A program made the translations under genes and the position numbers. The notes beneath the pieces were generated by a model that saw nothing but the letters and a program-made list of their open reading frames with translations, had not been told where the DNA came from and did no database searches. Positions 8,610-15,812 of a stretch of 34,720 nucleotides of DNA are shown piece after piece. Source of the stretch: Candidatus Poribacteria bacterium (GTDB lineage: Bacteria; Poribacteria; WGA-4E; WGA-3G); contig JAJDTM010000014.1 in NCBI GenBank assembly GCA_022827185.1, forward strand, positions 1 to 34,720, given 5' to 3'. Position 1 is the stretch's first letter, and every line of letters begins with the position of its first letter.

Positions 8610-9293
8610 TTAGGATGCCAACATAACCTCAGGCAGAATGCCGATTATCCATAGAACCCCGGCGGCGATACGTGCCCTCGTTTTTTCCACATCTGCAAGG
8701 ATAGAGACCGCTATTGCCATCACTGCAATTAGCCACAAACTCAACGGGTTAATGTGACTGAACAATATCGCTAATTTAGGGTTCGCACTACCGCCTAACA
8801 GTAAATGTAACCCCGGAATCATTTTTAGGTCTGCCGCGCTGTTGACATCCGCTACGTTTTTAAAAACGAGAAGGAGTGCAGTGTTCACTAATTGAATCAG
8901 GCAACCGATCAACGAGATGTGGATGATAGCAGCGTAGATATGTCTGAATTTTAATGTATCACTTTTTGCGAGAAATCGAGCTGCCAATCTCAGCAAAGCA
9001 CTGATAATGATAAACCCCAGAATCGCAAAAATGGGTCCGATAAAGATACCAACGCTCTGGAAAATCTGACTCATATTTCCTGCAGCCTCAATTTGCTCCG
9101 GTTGCAAATCGCCTTCCGTGAGTTTTGCAGCTGTCAGTGCTGCGGTGTACGGAAGAACAGCCCACATAATGAGAACGGAGAACAGATAGAAAACAACAAA
9201 TGCTATTCCTGACCTCGGTTGCGATTTGAGCTGCGAAAACGCTGCACTCGGCTCAGCAATGATGTTTCCGATCAGCTGCAGACTCTCTTTCAT
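8610..9293 (-). CDS. Yip1-family-like multi-pass membrane protein
   Basis: A 227-residue protein with about five hydrophobic segments (near residues 28-52, 78-104, 120-143, 175-198 and 205-225). It begins IGNIIAEPSAAFSQLKSQPRSG, where the 'x-P-x-x-A-F-x-x-L-x-x-x-P' pattern is the usual opening of bacterial Yip1/YIP1-like (PF04893) integral membrane proteins. These have no established bacterial function. It lies 122 bases upstream of the DUF4175-like gene on the same strand and may be co-transcribed with it. The call rests on topology and the N-terminal pattern. Confidence 0.65.
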   Translation of the reverse strand: MKESLQLIGNIIAEPSAAFSQLKSQPRSGIAFVVFYLFSVLIMWAVLPYTAALTAAKLTEGDLQPEQIEAAGNMSQIFQSVGIFIGPIFAILGFIIISALLRLAARFLAKSDTLKFRHIYAAIIHISLIGCLIQLVNTALLLVFKNVADVNSAADLKMIPGLHLLLGGSANPKLAILFSHINPLSLWLIAVMAIAVSILADVEKTRARIAAGVLWIIGILPEVMLAS

Positions 9294-9448
9294 CGTTTAT
9301 CCCCGATAGATTAGACAAGGTTTTGCTTAAAAAGTGCGGAAAATGCCTAAATAACCTTGCGCAAATGCCCAGAATTTGTTAGGTAGCAACCTTGGTGCGT
9401 ATAGCAACTTCACACAAAACAATAAGCATCGCGATTCGGAAATCGCCC

Positions 9449-10591
9449 TTATTGTTTAGTTTTTTCTGTCTCCAATTGTGCTTTTTGCCAGCCGTAATCA
9501 ACGCCATTTTCATAGAATTTGTCCGGATGCTCCACCGCCCAAATTTGCTTATGGATAATCCAATTTTTCGGATCTAATGCCAACGCCTTCCGCCATTCCG
9601 TCATGGCTTCCGCTTTCCTACCGTCTTCCAATAAGACGAGACCGAGTTGAAAACGGGCAGCGGCTTCAGCGTTCGTCTTTGTAAGTGGCTCGTTTGACGG
9701 TTTCATATCGTGAAGCAGCTCCGCATTGTAGTCGGGATCCGACAACCACTGCTCAAGCATCGCAAGGGTTTTTTGATCGTTGACATTAACATTGAAAGGT
9801 GCTTTTACCAGTCGTCCGGCTTCATCAATCATGACTCCGTAAGGGATGGCTTTGAGGTTATAGCGAGTGCCGAATATATTCTGTGAATCAACGAGCGTAA
9901 CGAAATCGGCATCCGCAGCAGTATGCCACGGACGCACTACAGACGCGCCTTGTGCATCAATAGCAATGGAAACCAAGTTTAGTTTCTCACGGTGTTTCGC
10001 GTAAAATTCCTGCCAGCCCGGCAGTTGTCCGCGGCACCCTCACCAAGACCCCCAAACATAGAGAAAGGTCTTTTTCCCACGGAAATCCCGTAAGTTTCTT
10101 GGCGTATCTTGTAAGTCAGGGAGTGTGAATTTAGGGGCAAGGTGTACGGGATGGATAACCTCCAATCGGTTCGCTGATGCCTTGTATATTTCAAAGCCAA
10201 ACGTTTTTGAGATATACGTAGGCTCCACATAAGTCACATCATCAATTTTCACAGCACCTTCTTTGCTATCTTGGAATTGGAGTGGGACACACAATTCTGA
10301 TTCTACACCGCCGCATAAAACAGCCATCTCCGATCCTTCTGGATATTCCACCTTTAATCCGAGTTGCTCAGCAAAGGGTTCCAAAGGCACTAACCACGCG
10401 CCATTTTTGGAAATAGGTGGCACAGTAAATGTGACGGGCTGTCCATCCACTGAAACCTGAAAATTTTCTTTTTTCATACCATCCTCTTGAGTGAATCCGA
10501 CTTGCGTGTTTATTACGGAAAATAATATCACCAACATCGAAAATCCCACAATAGCGTAAAATTTGCGAGTTGATACTACTGCAATACTCAT
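9449..10591 (-). CDS. TlpA-like redoxin, candidate selenoprotein (in-frame TGA, Sec184)
   Basis: Read through one TGA (10042-10040), this is a 380-residue exported protein. It starts with a signal anchor (about 8-30). Next is a copper-amine-oxidase-N-like stalk domain (about 40-150: 'V-D-G-Q-P-V ... W-L-V-P-L-E-P-F-A-E-Q-L-G'). A thioredoxin/TlpA domain follows (APKFTLPDL, FLYVWGSW-U-GCRGQLPGWQ, the strand NLVSIAID, and the cis-Pro loop KAIPYGVMID). The C-terminus is TPR-like (about 305-355). The TGA sits exactly where the first redox cysteine of a W-C-x-x-C-type motif belongs, and no other stop lies in the frame on either side. A hairpin with a G-rich loop follows at +16 to +30. Decoding as selenocysteine is therefore the best reading; a plain nonsense mutation is the alternative. 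The ATG overlaps the upstream cytochrome c stop (ATGA), so the two are translationally coupled. Confidence 0.75.
10010..10024 (-). promoter_or_regulatory. Candidate bacterial SECIS hairpin
   Basis: Downstream of the in-frame TGA the message reads CTGCC-GGGCT-GGCAG: a perfect 5-bp stem with a 5-base loop beginning GGG, spanning +16 to +30 after the TGA. Bacterial SECIS elements lie in the coding region directly after the UGA and present a GG-containing apical loop at about this distance. The stem is short and no lower stem was found by eye. Confidence 0.5.
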
Positions 10592-10956
10592 TTTGTTTTT
10601 TTCTCCCTATGCTGCGCGTCATAAATCAAGAATTCAATTATCTCTTCAGCGGTTTTTGGATTAAGTCCGGATCCGGGTTTCCGCATCATTTTATACACAT
10701 ACTTCCGCCACTCCTCCGGCGTGAAGGTGGAATTAATCGGACGTGCGACGGTATGGCACCGGCTACATTTATTCGTAAAACGTTTGTAAGCCTCCTGCAT
10801 TTTCGCGGGATAGGCAGTAACATCAATAAAGTTAGGTCCCTTATCCGCCGGATAGGTTTTGGGTGCTGTGCGCGGGGCGCGTAAGGCGTAGATCATCCCA
10901 ATCCCTACTAAGAGAATAACGCCCAAAACAGTCCCCCAGACAATCGCCTTTTGCAT
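10588..10956 (-). CDS. Membrane-anchored mono-haem cytochrome c
   Basis: A 122-residue protein with an N-terminal membrane segment (about 5-25) and one haem-binding motif, C64-S-R-C67-H68. The likely distal methionine lies in YKMMRKPGSGL (90/91). The segment TPEEWRKYVYKMMRKPGSGLN is typical of small class I cytochromes c; haem would be attached on the outer side of the membrane. Its TGA stop overlaps the ATG of the redoxin gene by four bases, so an electron-transfer or thiol-redox link between the two proteins is likely, though inferred. No clear Shine-Dalgarno precedes its ATG. Confidence 0.85.
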   Translation of the reverse strand: MQKAIVWGTVLGVILLVGIGMIYALRAPRTAPKTYPADKGPNFIDVTAYPAKMQEAYKRFTNKCSRCHTVARPINSTFTPEEWRKYVYKMMRKPGSGLNPKTAEEIIEFLIYDAQHREKKTK

Positions 10957-11020
10957 GTTTATATTCGTTTGCTAATTGACCTTTTAAGTAGATTTCCCGA
11001 CCAACGAAACACCGTCAATC

Positions 11021-11045
11021 GGCGCGCTTGCGAAGCACGCCTACC
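11021..11045. repeat. Short hairpin repeat with CTACC tail (copy 3)
   Basis: GGCGCGCTT (11021-11029), loop GCG, AAGCACGCC (11033-11041), then TACC. There is one mismatch in a 9-bp stem. It lies between transketolase and the cytochrome c gene, 24 bases after the transketolase stop, and could also slow or end transcription, though no T-tract follows. Confidence 0.5.
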
Positions 11046-11068
11046 AAGAATTTTAGAGATCCTTGTTA

Positions 11069-12916
11069 TCAAGCGATAACGTCCTTTACCTTCTGTACAA
11101 TAGCATTTGCGCTGACACCGTGGTGTTCTAAGAGTTCTTCGGGTTTCCCAGAGCGCGGTATCCCTGTAACGGCGAGTTTGTGAACATGAATGTCTTCAGT
11201 CGCAACAGCATTGAGGACTGCATCCCCCAAACCGCCTTCAGAGTAATGGTCTTCAACGGTGATCAAAGTGTTGTTTGTCTCAGCTGCCGCCACTATTAAT
11301 GCTTCCGTATCAACGGGTTTGATAGAATATAAGTCAATGACGCGGATAGCAACGCCTTCCGCGGCAAGCGTCTCGTGTGCTTTCAACGCTTCATGAAGCG
11401 TAATACCCGCGGCAACAACGGTCGCTTTATCCTCACTGCTTCGCCGGATCACCTTACAACCACCGATAGGAAAACGCTCGTCGGCATCATAGAGAATAGC
11501 AGTTTTAGGACGTGAGGTACGGAGGTAAACGATCCCTTCGTGTGCGGCGGCTTCAGCGACAAGCCGTTCAGCGCTGACTGCATCGCTCGGATACAGCACG
11601 ACTGCCTCCGGGATCGCTCGAAACATCGCTATATCCTCTAAGCCCATCTGTGAAGGTCCGTCCTCGCCAATTGAAACGCCACAGTGTGAACCGGCATATT
11701 TAATATTCGCTTGCGAAATCGCGGACATCCGAATCTGATCGTAGGCGCGCGATAAAAATGCTGCGAACGTAGAAACAAACGGAATCTTCCCACGTTTCGC
11801 TAAACCGATGCCCGCGCCTATCAAATTCTGCTCCGCGATAAACATCTCAAAATAGCGGTTCGGATGAAGTTCCATAAACTGTTCAGCATAGGTGGAGTTC
11901 TTGGTATCTCCATCCAAAGCAACAACATTAGGGTTTGCACTGCCGAGTTTAGCAAGCCCTACGCCGTAACCACCACGCGTTGCGACCTCCTCATCAGGTG
12001 GATAGTCCGGCGGTTCACATTCAGTGTCGGTACCGAGACTGACATTCGTATTCACAGCTGGCGGTGATTCAATCTCAACAGGGACATCTAAATTTAAGGA
12101 ACCGAGCTCGGCTAACGCTTTGTCAAGTTCCTCACCTTTCGCGAGTGCCTTTCCGTGCCAGTTGTCAGCATCTTCAAGGAACGAAACCCCTTTTCCTTTG
12201 AAAGTCTTGGCGACTATCATGGTAGGTTTATCATCTGAGGCTTTGGCTTGCGTGAGTGCTGGTAATATTTCCTCAAAATCGTGTCCATCAATGCCGACGG
12301 TTTGCCATCCAAACGCTTCAAAACGTTGGCAATAGGTATCAACATCAAAGGCGTACATAGTGCGCTGACTCTGTCCAAGGGCATTGACATCCACAATTCC
12401 GATCAAGTTATTAAGTTTGTAATGCGATGCCAAAGCCGCTGCTTCCCAGACCCCACCTTCGGCAGTCTCACCATCGCCGAGAAGCACATAGACGCGATAA
12501 TCGGATTCATCTAAGTACTTTCCGTTGAGTGCCATGCCGAGTCCAAGCGATAAACCTTGTCCAAGTGATCCAGTGGCTACCTCTGTCCATGCAAACCGAG
12601 GTGTCGGATGCCCTTCCAAGATGCTATCAATCTGCCGGAGTGTACAGAGTTTATCGGTTGGGATGATACCAGCTTCCGCATAAGCAGCGTAAAGTAGCGG
12701 TGCTGCATGCCCCTTCGACAAGATGAATCTATCGTTGTTAGGGTGCTGTGGATCGCTGCAGTCATAACGCATAGCGTGAAAAAAGAGTGCTGAGACGATA
12801 TCCGCAGCAGAGAGACATGTAGTTGGATGTCCAGAACCCGCCTCCGATGTGGCGAGAATAGAATGAATTCGTAAGTTAGTCGCTTTTTGTTTAAGAAAGT
12901 TTTTCACAGTTTCCAC
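11069..12916 (-). CDS. tkt: Transketolase, animal-type
   Basis: A 615-residue full-length thiamine-diphosphate enzyme of the pentose phosphate pathway, acting in the cytosol; it moves two-carbon units between sugar phosphates. Visible motifs are SEAGSGHPT (24-32), SKGHAAP (68-74) and the ThDP/Mg site G147-D-G149 with N178 (DVNALGQ). In the second half MFIAEQNLIGAGIGLA carries the catalytic Glu, and GVSIGEDGPSQMGLEDIAMF is present. That last block and the ~615-residue length resemble the animal-type and two-subunit-derived transketolases rather than the ~665-residue E. coli form, which has G-E-D-G-P-T-H. The start is a GTG at 12916. It is followed by the cytochrome c/redoxin pair on the same strand after a 112-base gap with a hairpin. 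Confidence 0.93.
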   Translation of the reverse strand: METVKNFLKQKATNLRIHSILATSEAGSGHPTTCLSAADIVSALFFHAMRYDCSDPQHPNNDRFILSKGHAAPLLYAAYAEAGIIPTDKLCTLRQIDSILEGHPTPRFAWTEVATGSLGQGLSLGLGMALNGKYLDESDYRVYVLLGDGETAEGGVWEAAALASHYKLNNLIGIVDVNALGQSQRTMYAFDVDTYCQRFEAFGWQTVGIDGHDFEEILPALTQAKASDDKPTMIVAKTFKGKGVSFLEDADNWHGKALAKGEELDKALAELGSLNLDVPVEIESPPAVNTNVSLGTDTECEPPDYPPDEEVATRGGYGVGLAKLGSANPNVVALDGDTKNSTYAEQFMELHPNRYFEMFIAEQNLIGAGIGLAKRGKIPFVSTFAAFLSRAYDQIRMSAISQANIKYAGSHCGVSIGEDGPSQMGLEDIAMFRAIPEAVVLYPSDAVSAERLVAEAAAHEGIVYLRTSRPKTAILYDADERFPIGGCKVIRRSSEDKATVVAAGITLHEALKAHETLAAEGVAIRVIDLYSIKPVDTEALIVAAAETNNTLITVEDHYSEGGLGDAVLNAVATEDIHVHKLAVTGIPRSGKPEELLEHHGVSANAIVQKVKDVIA

Positions 12917-12995
12917 AAATTCGATAATCCTTTTTGTTTAAGTATAGGTTGCCGTTAGCAATATAGCGTCGCGATCGTCACAAAGCAGCAATGGT

Positions 12996-13676
12996 TTAAG
13001 ACCCCTTCGCGCTTAACTCATCTGCCCTGCGTTGTGCAGCTAATACGAGGTAGTGTCCCTTGCAAGTTTCAACCAAGTCTTCAAGCGTCCCAACGGCTTG
13101 AGGAAGGTCATGCAATTTGATGTATGCTTCTGCCTGCCAGTACTTCGATTTCGCGACAATTTCATTGGCATCGTTCATTTCGTCTTCGGTGTGTCGGACT
13201 TCATACTCAATAGCCTCGCCAAATTTCTCAATGGCTCTTTGATAATTTTTCTGTTCATAGAATGCCGTCACTGCCTCCGCATAAGCGAAGTTGCTCTGTT
13301 CCTGCGGTCGGAAAGGTTCAACTTCTGGCGTGGGTAGTTTTAGTGGTGGCGGTTCTACGTCTAAATCCTCTAAATCTTCTAAATCCTCTTCGTCAGGCGG
13401 CGGGTCTACCGGTTCCACAAGTCGCTGTGCGTCAGTATTCTCTTCCGCCTTATCATCTTCCTCACCCGTTTCATCCGCTTCATCCGCTTCATCTTCCTCA
13501 TCGTCGTAGTCGTCTATTGTTACCGATGTAGCTTCACGGAAAGCCTGAGAGAGTGCAGTATTAGGATCATCTTCTTCTTCCAGAAATTCTTCCTGCGATT
13601 CCTCATCAAAATCGTCTGCCTCATCAAAGTCGTCTGCTTCATCAAAGTCATCTGTTTCGTCGTAGTTAAGAGTCAT
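12996..13676 (-). CDS. Very acidic TPR-like protein with DDFDEA repeats
   Basis: A 226-residue protein. The start at 13676 is chosen because GGAGG lies 6 bases before this ATG; the next upstream ATG (13688) overlaps that site. Residues about 8-26 contain three copies of D-D-F-D-E-A/E, and the first ~120 residues are dominated by Asp and Glu. The C-terminal ~95 residues (SNFAYAEAVTAFYEQKNYQRA and on, then AKSKYWQAEAYIKLHDLPQAVGTLE) are two or three TPR-like helical pairs. It has no signal peptide, so it is probably a cytosolic scaffold. It lies between the LamG duplication and transketolase. The biased acidic part cannot be assigned to a family. Confidence 0.7.
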   Translation of the reverse strand: MTLNYDETDDFDEADDFDEADDFDEESQEEFLEEEDDPNTALSQAFREATSVTIDDYDDEEDEADEADETGEEDDKAEENTDAQRLVEPVDPPPDEEDLEDLEDLDVEPPPLKLPTPEVEPFRPQEQSNFAYAEAVTAFYEQKNYQRAIEKFGEAIEYEVRHTEDEMNDANEIVAKSKYWQAEAYIKLHDLPQAVGTLEDLVETCKGHYLVLAAQRRADELSAKGS

Positions 13677-13776
13677 TTGTGCCTCCATTTTTTTTCACGA
13701 TGTCCTCGAACAGCGAGTCTACAATCTACGCCGCGGTGCCTGAATTTACAAGGCGCTGTGTCTAAGTTGCTATTTA

Positions 13777-13803
13777 TTAGGCGGGCACGAGGGCCCGCCC
13801 TAA
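13777..13803. repeat. GC-rich hairpin downstream of LamG copy A
   Basis: TTAGGCGGGC (13777-13786), loop ACGAGG, GCCCGCCCTAA (13793-13803), with one bulged G. It lies 25 bases after the stop of the LamG gene and before the acidic TPR-like gene on the same strand. It could be a terminator without a T-tract or another member of the hairpin repeats. Confidence 0.5.
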
Positions 13804-13827
13804 TGGAAATTCGAAGGGAAGTTTAAT

Positions 13828-14640
13828 TTAGTACTTGACCTTCACCTCTGCCCAAGTGGTTGTCATCTTGTCAGCAGGATCAACCCCTAAGGCCGAATGC
13901 ATACCGTCTAACATCGTTTCAATGTCCGCTTGCTCTAAAGCGACATCGAAGATGACAACCTCGTCAATAATCGCTGCACCAAAGCGCGCGCCACCGCAGC
14001 AGTCATCAAATCCGATATTGACGGGACCGCTATCGGCATCAATGGGGTTCTTGGCGATATCCATTGTGCTTGCTTCTTCTGCGTCAATATAGATAGCCCA
14101 CTTACCAGTTTTGCTATCAAAAGTGGTTGTGTACATGTGCCATTTGGTAATATCGTCGGTACCAACATTACCGTCATTCCAACCGCCGGGTTTATTCCAG
14201 CAGCCGCCGTTACAAATGGGCCACGCAACATTTTTTGTCCCCGCGTTGGGATGGATGATATAGGCGTTCCGCTTTTCAACCATCCAGCCGTGTTGGTTCC
14301 AAGTGTCGTTTGTGCTCTTCGCCCACGCTGAGACCGTGATCGCTTTGGTTGGATTATCATGCGCGGCGATCTGAACGTAAGCACCTTTCCCATCAAATTC
14401 AAGGGCTTGCCCGAACTGGCCCTTAACCCATTTCGGTTTACCTTTGAACTCACCATCCAGTCCATTTCCAGTTTCATCGGTTGCGACATTCCCTTTGCCT
14501 TCATCAAAAAGCCACATCCCGACAATAGTATCAGGGTCAATCTCGGCTGAGACGCTAGTGATGAAGAGAATACTGAAAAAACACGTAAAAACTATGCTTA
14601 AAAGCTGAAGCTTTCGAGAAAAAACATATCTAAAATTCAT
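13828..14640 (-). CDS. Secreted LamG-domain protein, copy A
   Basis: A 270-residue exported protein. GGAGG lies 5 bases before the ATG, a signal peptide ends at about SVSA (32), and then comes DPDTIVGMWLFDEGKGN, the classic LamG opening 'G-x-W-x-F-D-E-G'. The LamG fold runs to about residue 245 (FGQALEFDGKGAYVQI, ITVSAWAKS, WHMYTTTFD, KWAIYIDAE, IIDEVVIFDVALEQADIETM). Cysteines in ICNGGCW and DDCCGG are unusual for the fold and may form disulfides. The protein ends VDPADKMTTTWAEVKVKY, the shared tail. It is about 95% identical to the gene at 14742-15554; differences include QIAAH versus QIPGH and NQHGWM versus NQPGFM. A carbohydrate- or surface-binding role is inferred. Confidence 0.85.
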   Translation of the reverse strand: MNFRYVFSRKLQLLSIVFTCFFSILFITSVSAEIDPDTIVGMWLFDEGKGNVATDETGNGLDGEFKGKPKWVKGQFGQALEFDGKGAYVQIAAHDNPTKAITVSAWAKSTNDTWNQHGWMVEKRNAYIIHPNAGTKNVAWPICNGGCWNKPGGWNDGNVGTDDITKWHMYTTTFDSKTGKWAIYIDAEEASTMDIAKNPIDADSGPVNIGFDDCCGGARFGAAIIDEVVIFDVALEQADIETMLDGMHSALGVDPADKMTTTWAEVKVKY

Positions 14641-14741
14641 TTTGACCTCCGATTATGTGAATACGGCGACTCATCTAACATACCACTTTTTACACTACTT
14701 TACCAATAGAGGTTTGCGAGTCGCGCGAATATTTAAAACCT

Positions 14742-15554
14742 CTAATACTTGACCTTCATATCCGCCCAAGTGGTTGTCATCTTGTCAGCAGGATCAACCC
14801 CTAAGGCCGAATGCATACCGTCTAACATCGTTTCAATGTCCGCTTGCTCTAAAGCGACATCGAAGATGACAACCTCGTCAATAATCGCTGCACCAAAGCG
14901 GGCACCACCGCAGCAGTCATCAAATCCGATATTAACGGGACCGCTATCGGCATCAATAGGGGTCTTGGCGATATCCATTGTGCTTGCTTCTTCTGCGTCA
15001 ATATAGATAGCCCACTTACCCGTTTTACTATCAAAAGTGGTTGTGTACATGTGCCATTTGGTAATATCATCTGTGCCGACATTACCGTCATTCCAATGGC
15101 CGGGTTTATTCCAGCAGCCGCCGTTGCAAATGGGCCACGCAACATTTTTTGTCCCCGCGTTGGGATGGATGATATAGGCGTTCCGCTTTTCAACCATAAA
15201 GCCGGGTTGGTTCCAAGTGTCGTTTGCGCTCTTCGCCCACGCTGAGACCGTGATCGCTTTGGTTGGGTTATCATGACCGGGGATCTGAACGTAAGCGGAT
15301 TTCCCATCAAATTCAAGGGCTTGCCCGAACTGGCCCTTAACCCATTTCGGTTTACCTTTGAACTCACCATCCAGTCCATTTCCAGTTTCATCGGTTGCGA
15401 CATTCCCTTTCCCCTCATCAAAAAGCCACATCCCGACAATAGTATCAGGGTCAATCTCGGCTGAGACGCTGGTGATGAAGAGAATACTGAAAAAACACGT
15501 AAAAACTATGCTCAAAAGCCAAAGTTTTCGAGAAAAAACAGAACTAAAATTCAT
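14742..15554 (-). CDS. Secreted LamG-domain protein, copy B
   Basis: A 270-residue near-twin of copy A, with about 13 substitutions by my count. It has AGGAGG upstream, a signal peptide ending at about SVSA (32), a LamG domain opening VGMWLFDEG, and the tail VDPADKMTTTWADMKVKY. Substitutions cluster at the signal peptide (R4S, Y5S, Q12W) and in two loops (GAYVQIAAH to SAYVQIPGH; TNDTWNQHGWM to ANDTWNQPGFM), while the core strands are unchanged. That is the pattern expected if a binding face is varying. A near-consensus promoter lies 75 bases upstream (15629-15657). Copy A may be read from the same message or from its own weaker signal. Confidence 0.85.
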   Translation of the reverse strand: MNFSSVFSRKLWLLSIVFTCFFSILFITSVSAEIDPDTIVGMWLFDEGKGNVATDETGNGLDGEFKGKPKWVKGQFGQALEFDGKSAYVQIPGHDNPTKAITVSAWAKSANDTWNQPGFMVEKRNAYIIHPNAGTKNVAWPICNGGCWNKPGHWNDGNVGTDDITKWHMYTTTFDSKTGKWAIYIDAEEASTMDIAKTPIDADSGPVNIGFDDCCGGARFGAAIIDEVVIFDVALEQADIETMLDGMHSALGVDPADKMTTTWADMKVKY

Positions 15555-15628
15555 TTTGTCCTCCTATTCGATACTACAATTCAAGCACCATCATCTATAT
15601 CCAAATCCAAGTAAACACTCATATATCT

Positions 15629-15657
15629 ATCATATCAGATTCAGAGGTACATGTCAA
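15629..15657 (-). promoter_or_regulatory. Sigma-70-like promoter of LamG copy B
   Basis: On the minus strand TTGACA (15657-15652) is separated by 17 bases from TATGAT (15634-15629), a 6/6 and 5/6 match. Transcription would start near 15622, leaving a leader of about 68 bases. It is divergent from the plus-strand promoter at 15746. Confidence 0.75.
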
Positions 15658-15745
15658 GTGGAAAAATCAATTGTCGGTTTTTTGAGCATTTTCGCGGCGG
15701 CATCGCGAGCGACAAGAAATCCACAGGCGCAATATTAAAAAAGCG

Positions 15746-15774
15746 TTGACATCAAAGAAACCTTAGCCTATAAT
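15746..15774 (+). promoter_or_regulatory. Consensus sigma-70 promoter of the bactofilin-like/BatA-like operon
   Basis: TTGACA (15746-15751), a 17-base spacer, and TATAAT (15769-15774): a perfect match. The start of transcription would be near 15781, 32 bases before the ATG at 15813. Confidence 0.85.
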
Positions 15775-15812
15775 GTTCGCATAATATTTATCTCAATAAA
15801 GTGTGGGCAAAC

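Larger units (their letters stand above)
13828..15554 (-). repeat. Tandem gene duplication, unit about 914 bp
   Basis: Genes A and B align over their whole length with starts 914 bases apart. Similarity ends near the stop codons and just before the starts: the two downstream flanks differ, and the upstream flanks share only the Shine-Dalgarno region. The duplicated unit is therefore essentially the coding sequence, and the intergenic DNA has diverged or was never part of it. Confidence 0.85.

Noticed and set aside
9977..10039. Simple frameshift or reassigned TGA (Trp/Gly code) as explanation of the split redoxin
   Set aside because: Both halves are in the same frame, so no frameshift is needed, and TGA ends several intact genes in the window.
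14849..15454. Second-frame ORFs over both LamG copies
   Set aside because: They are open in both copies only because the copies are 95% identical; composition is Arg/Ser/Pro-rich and they lack starts with ribosome sites.
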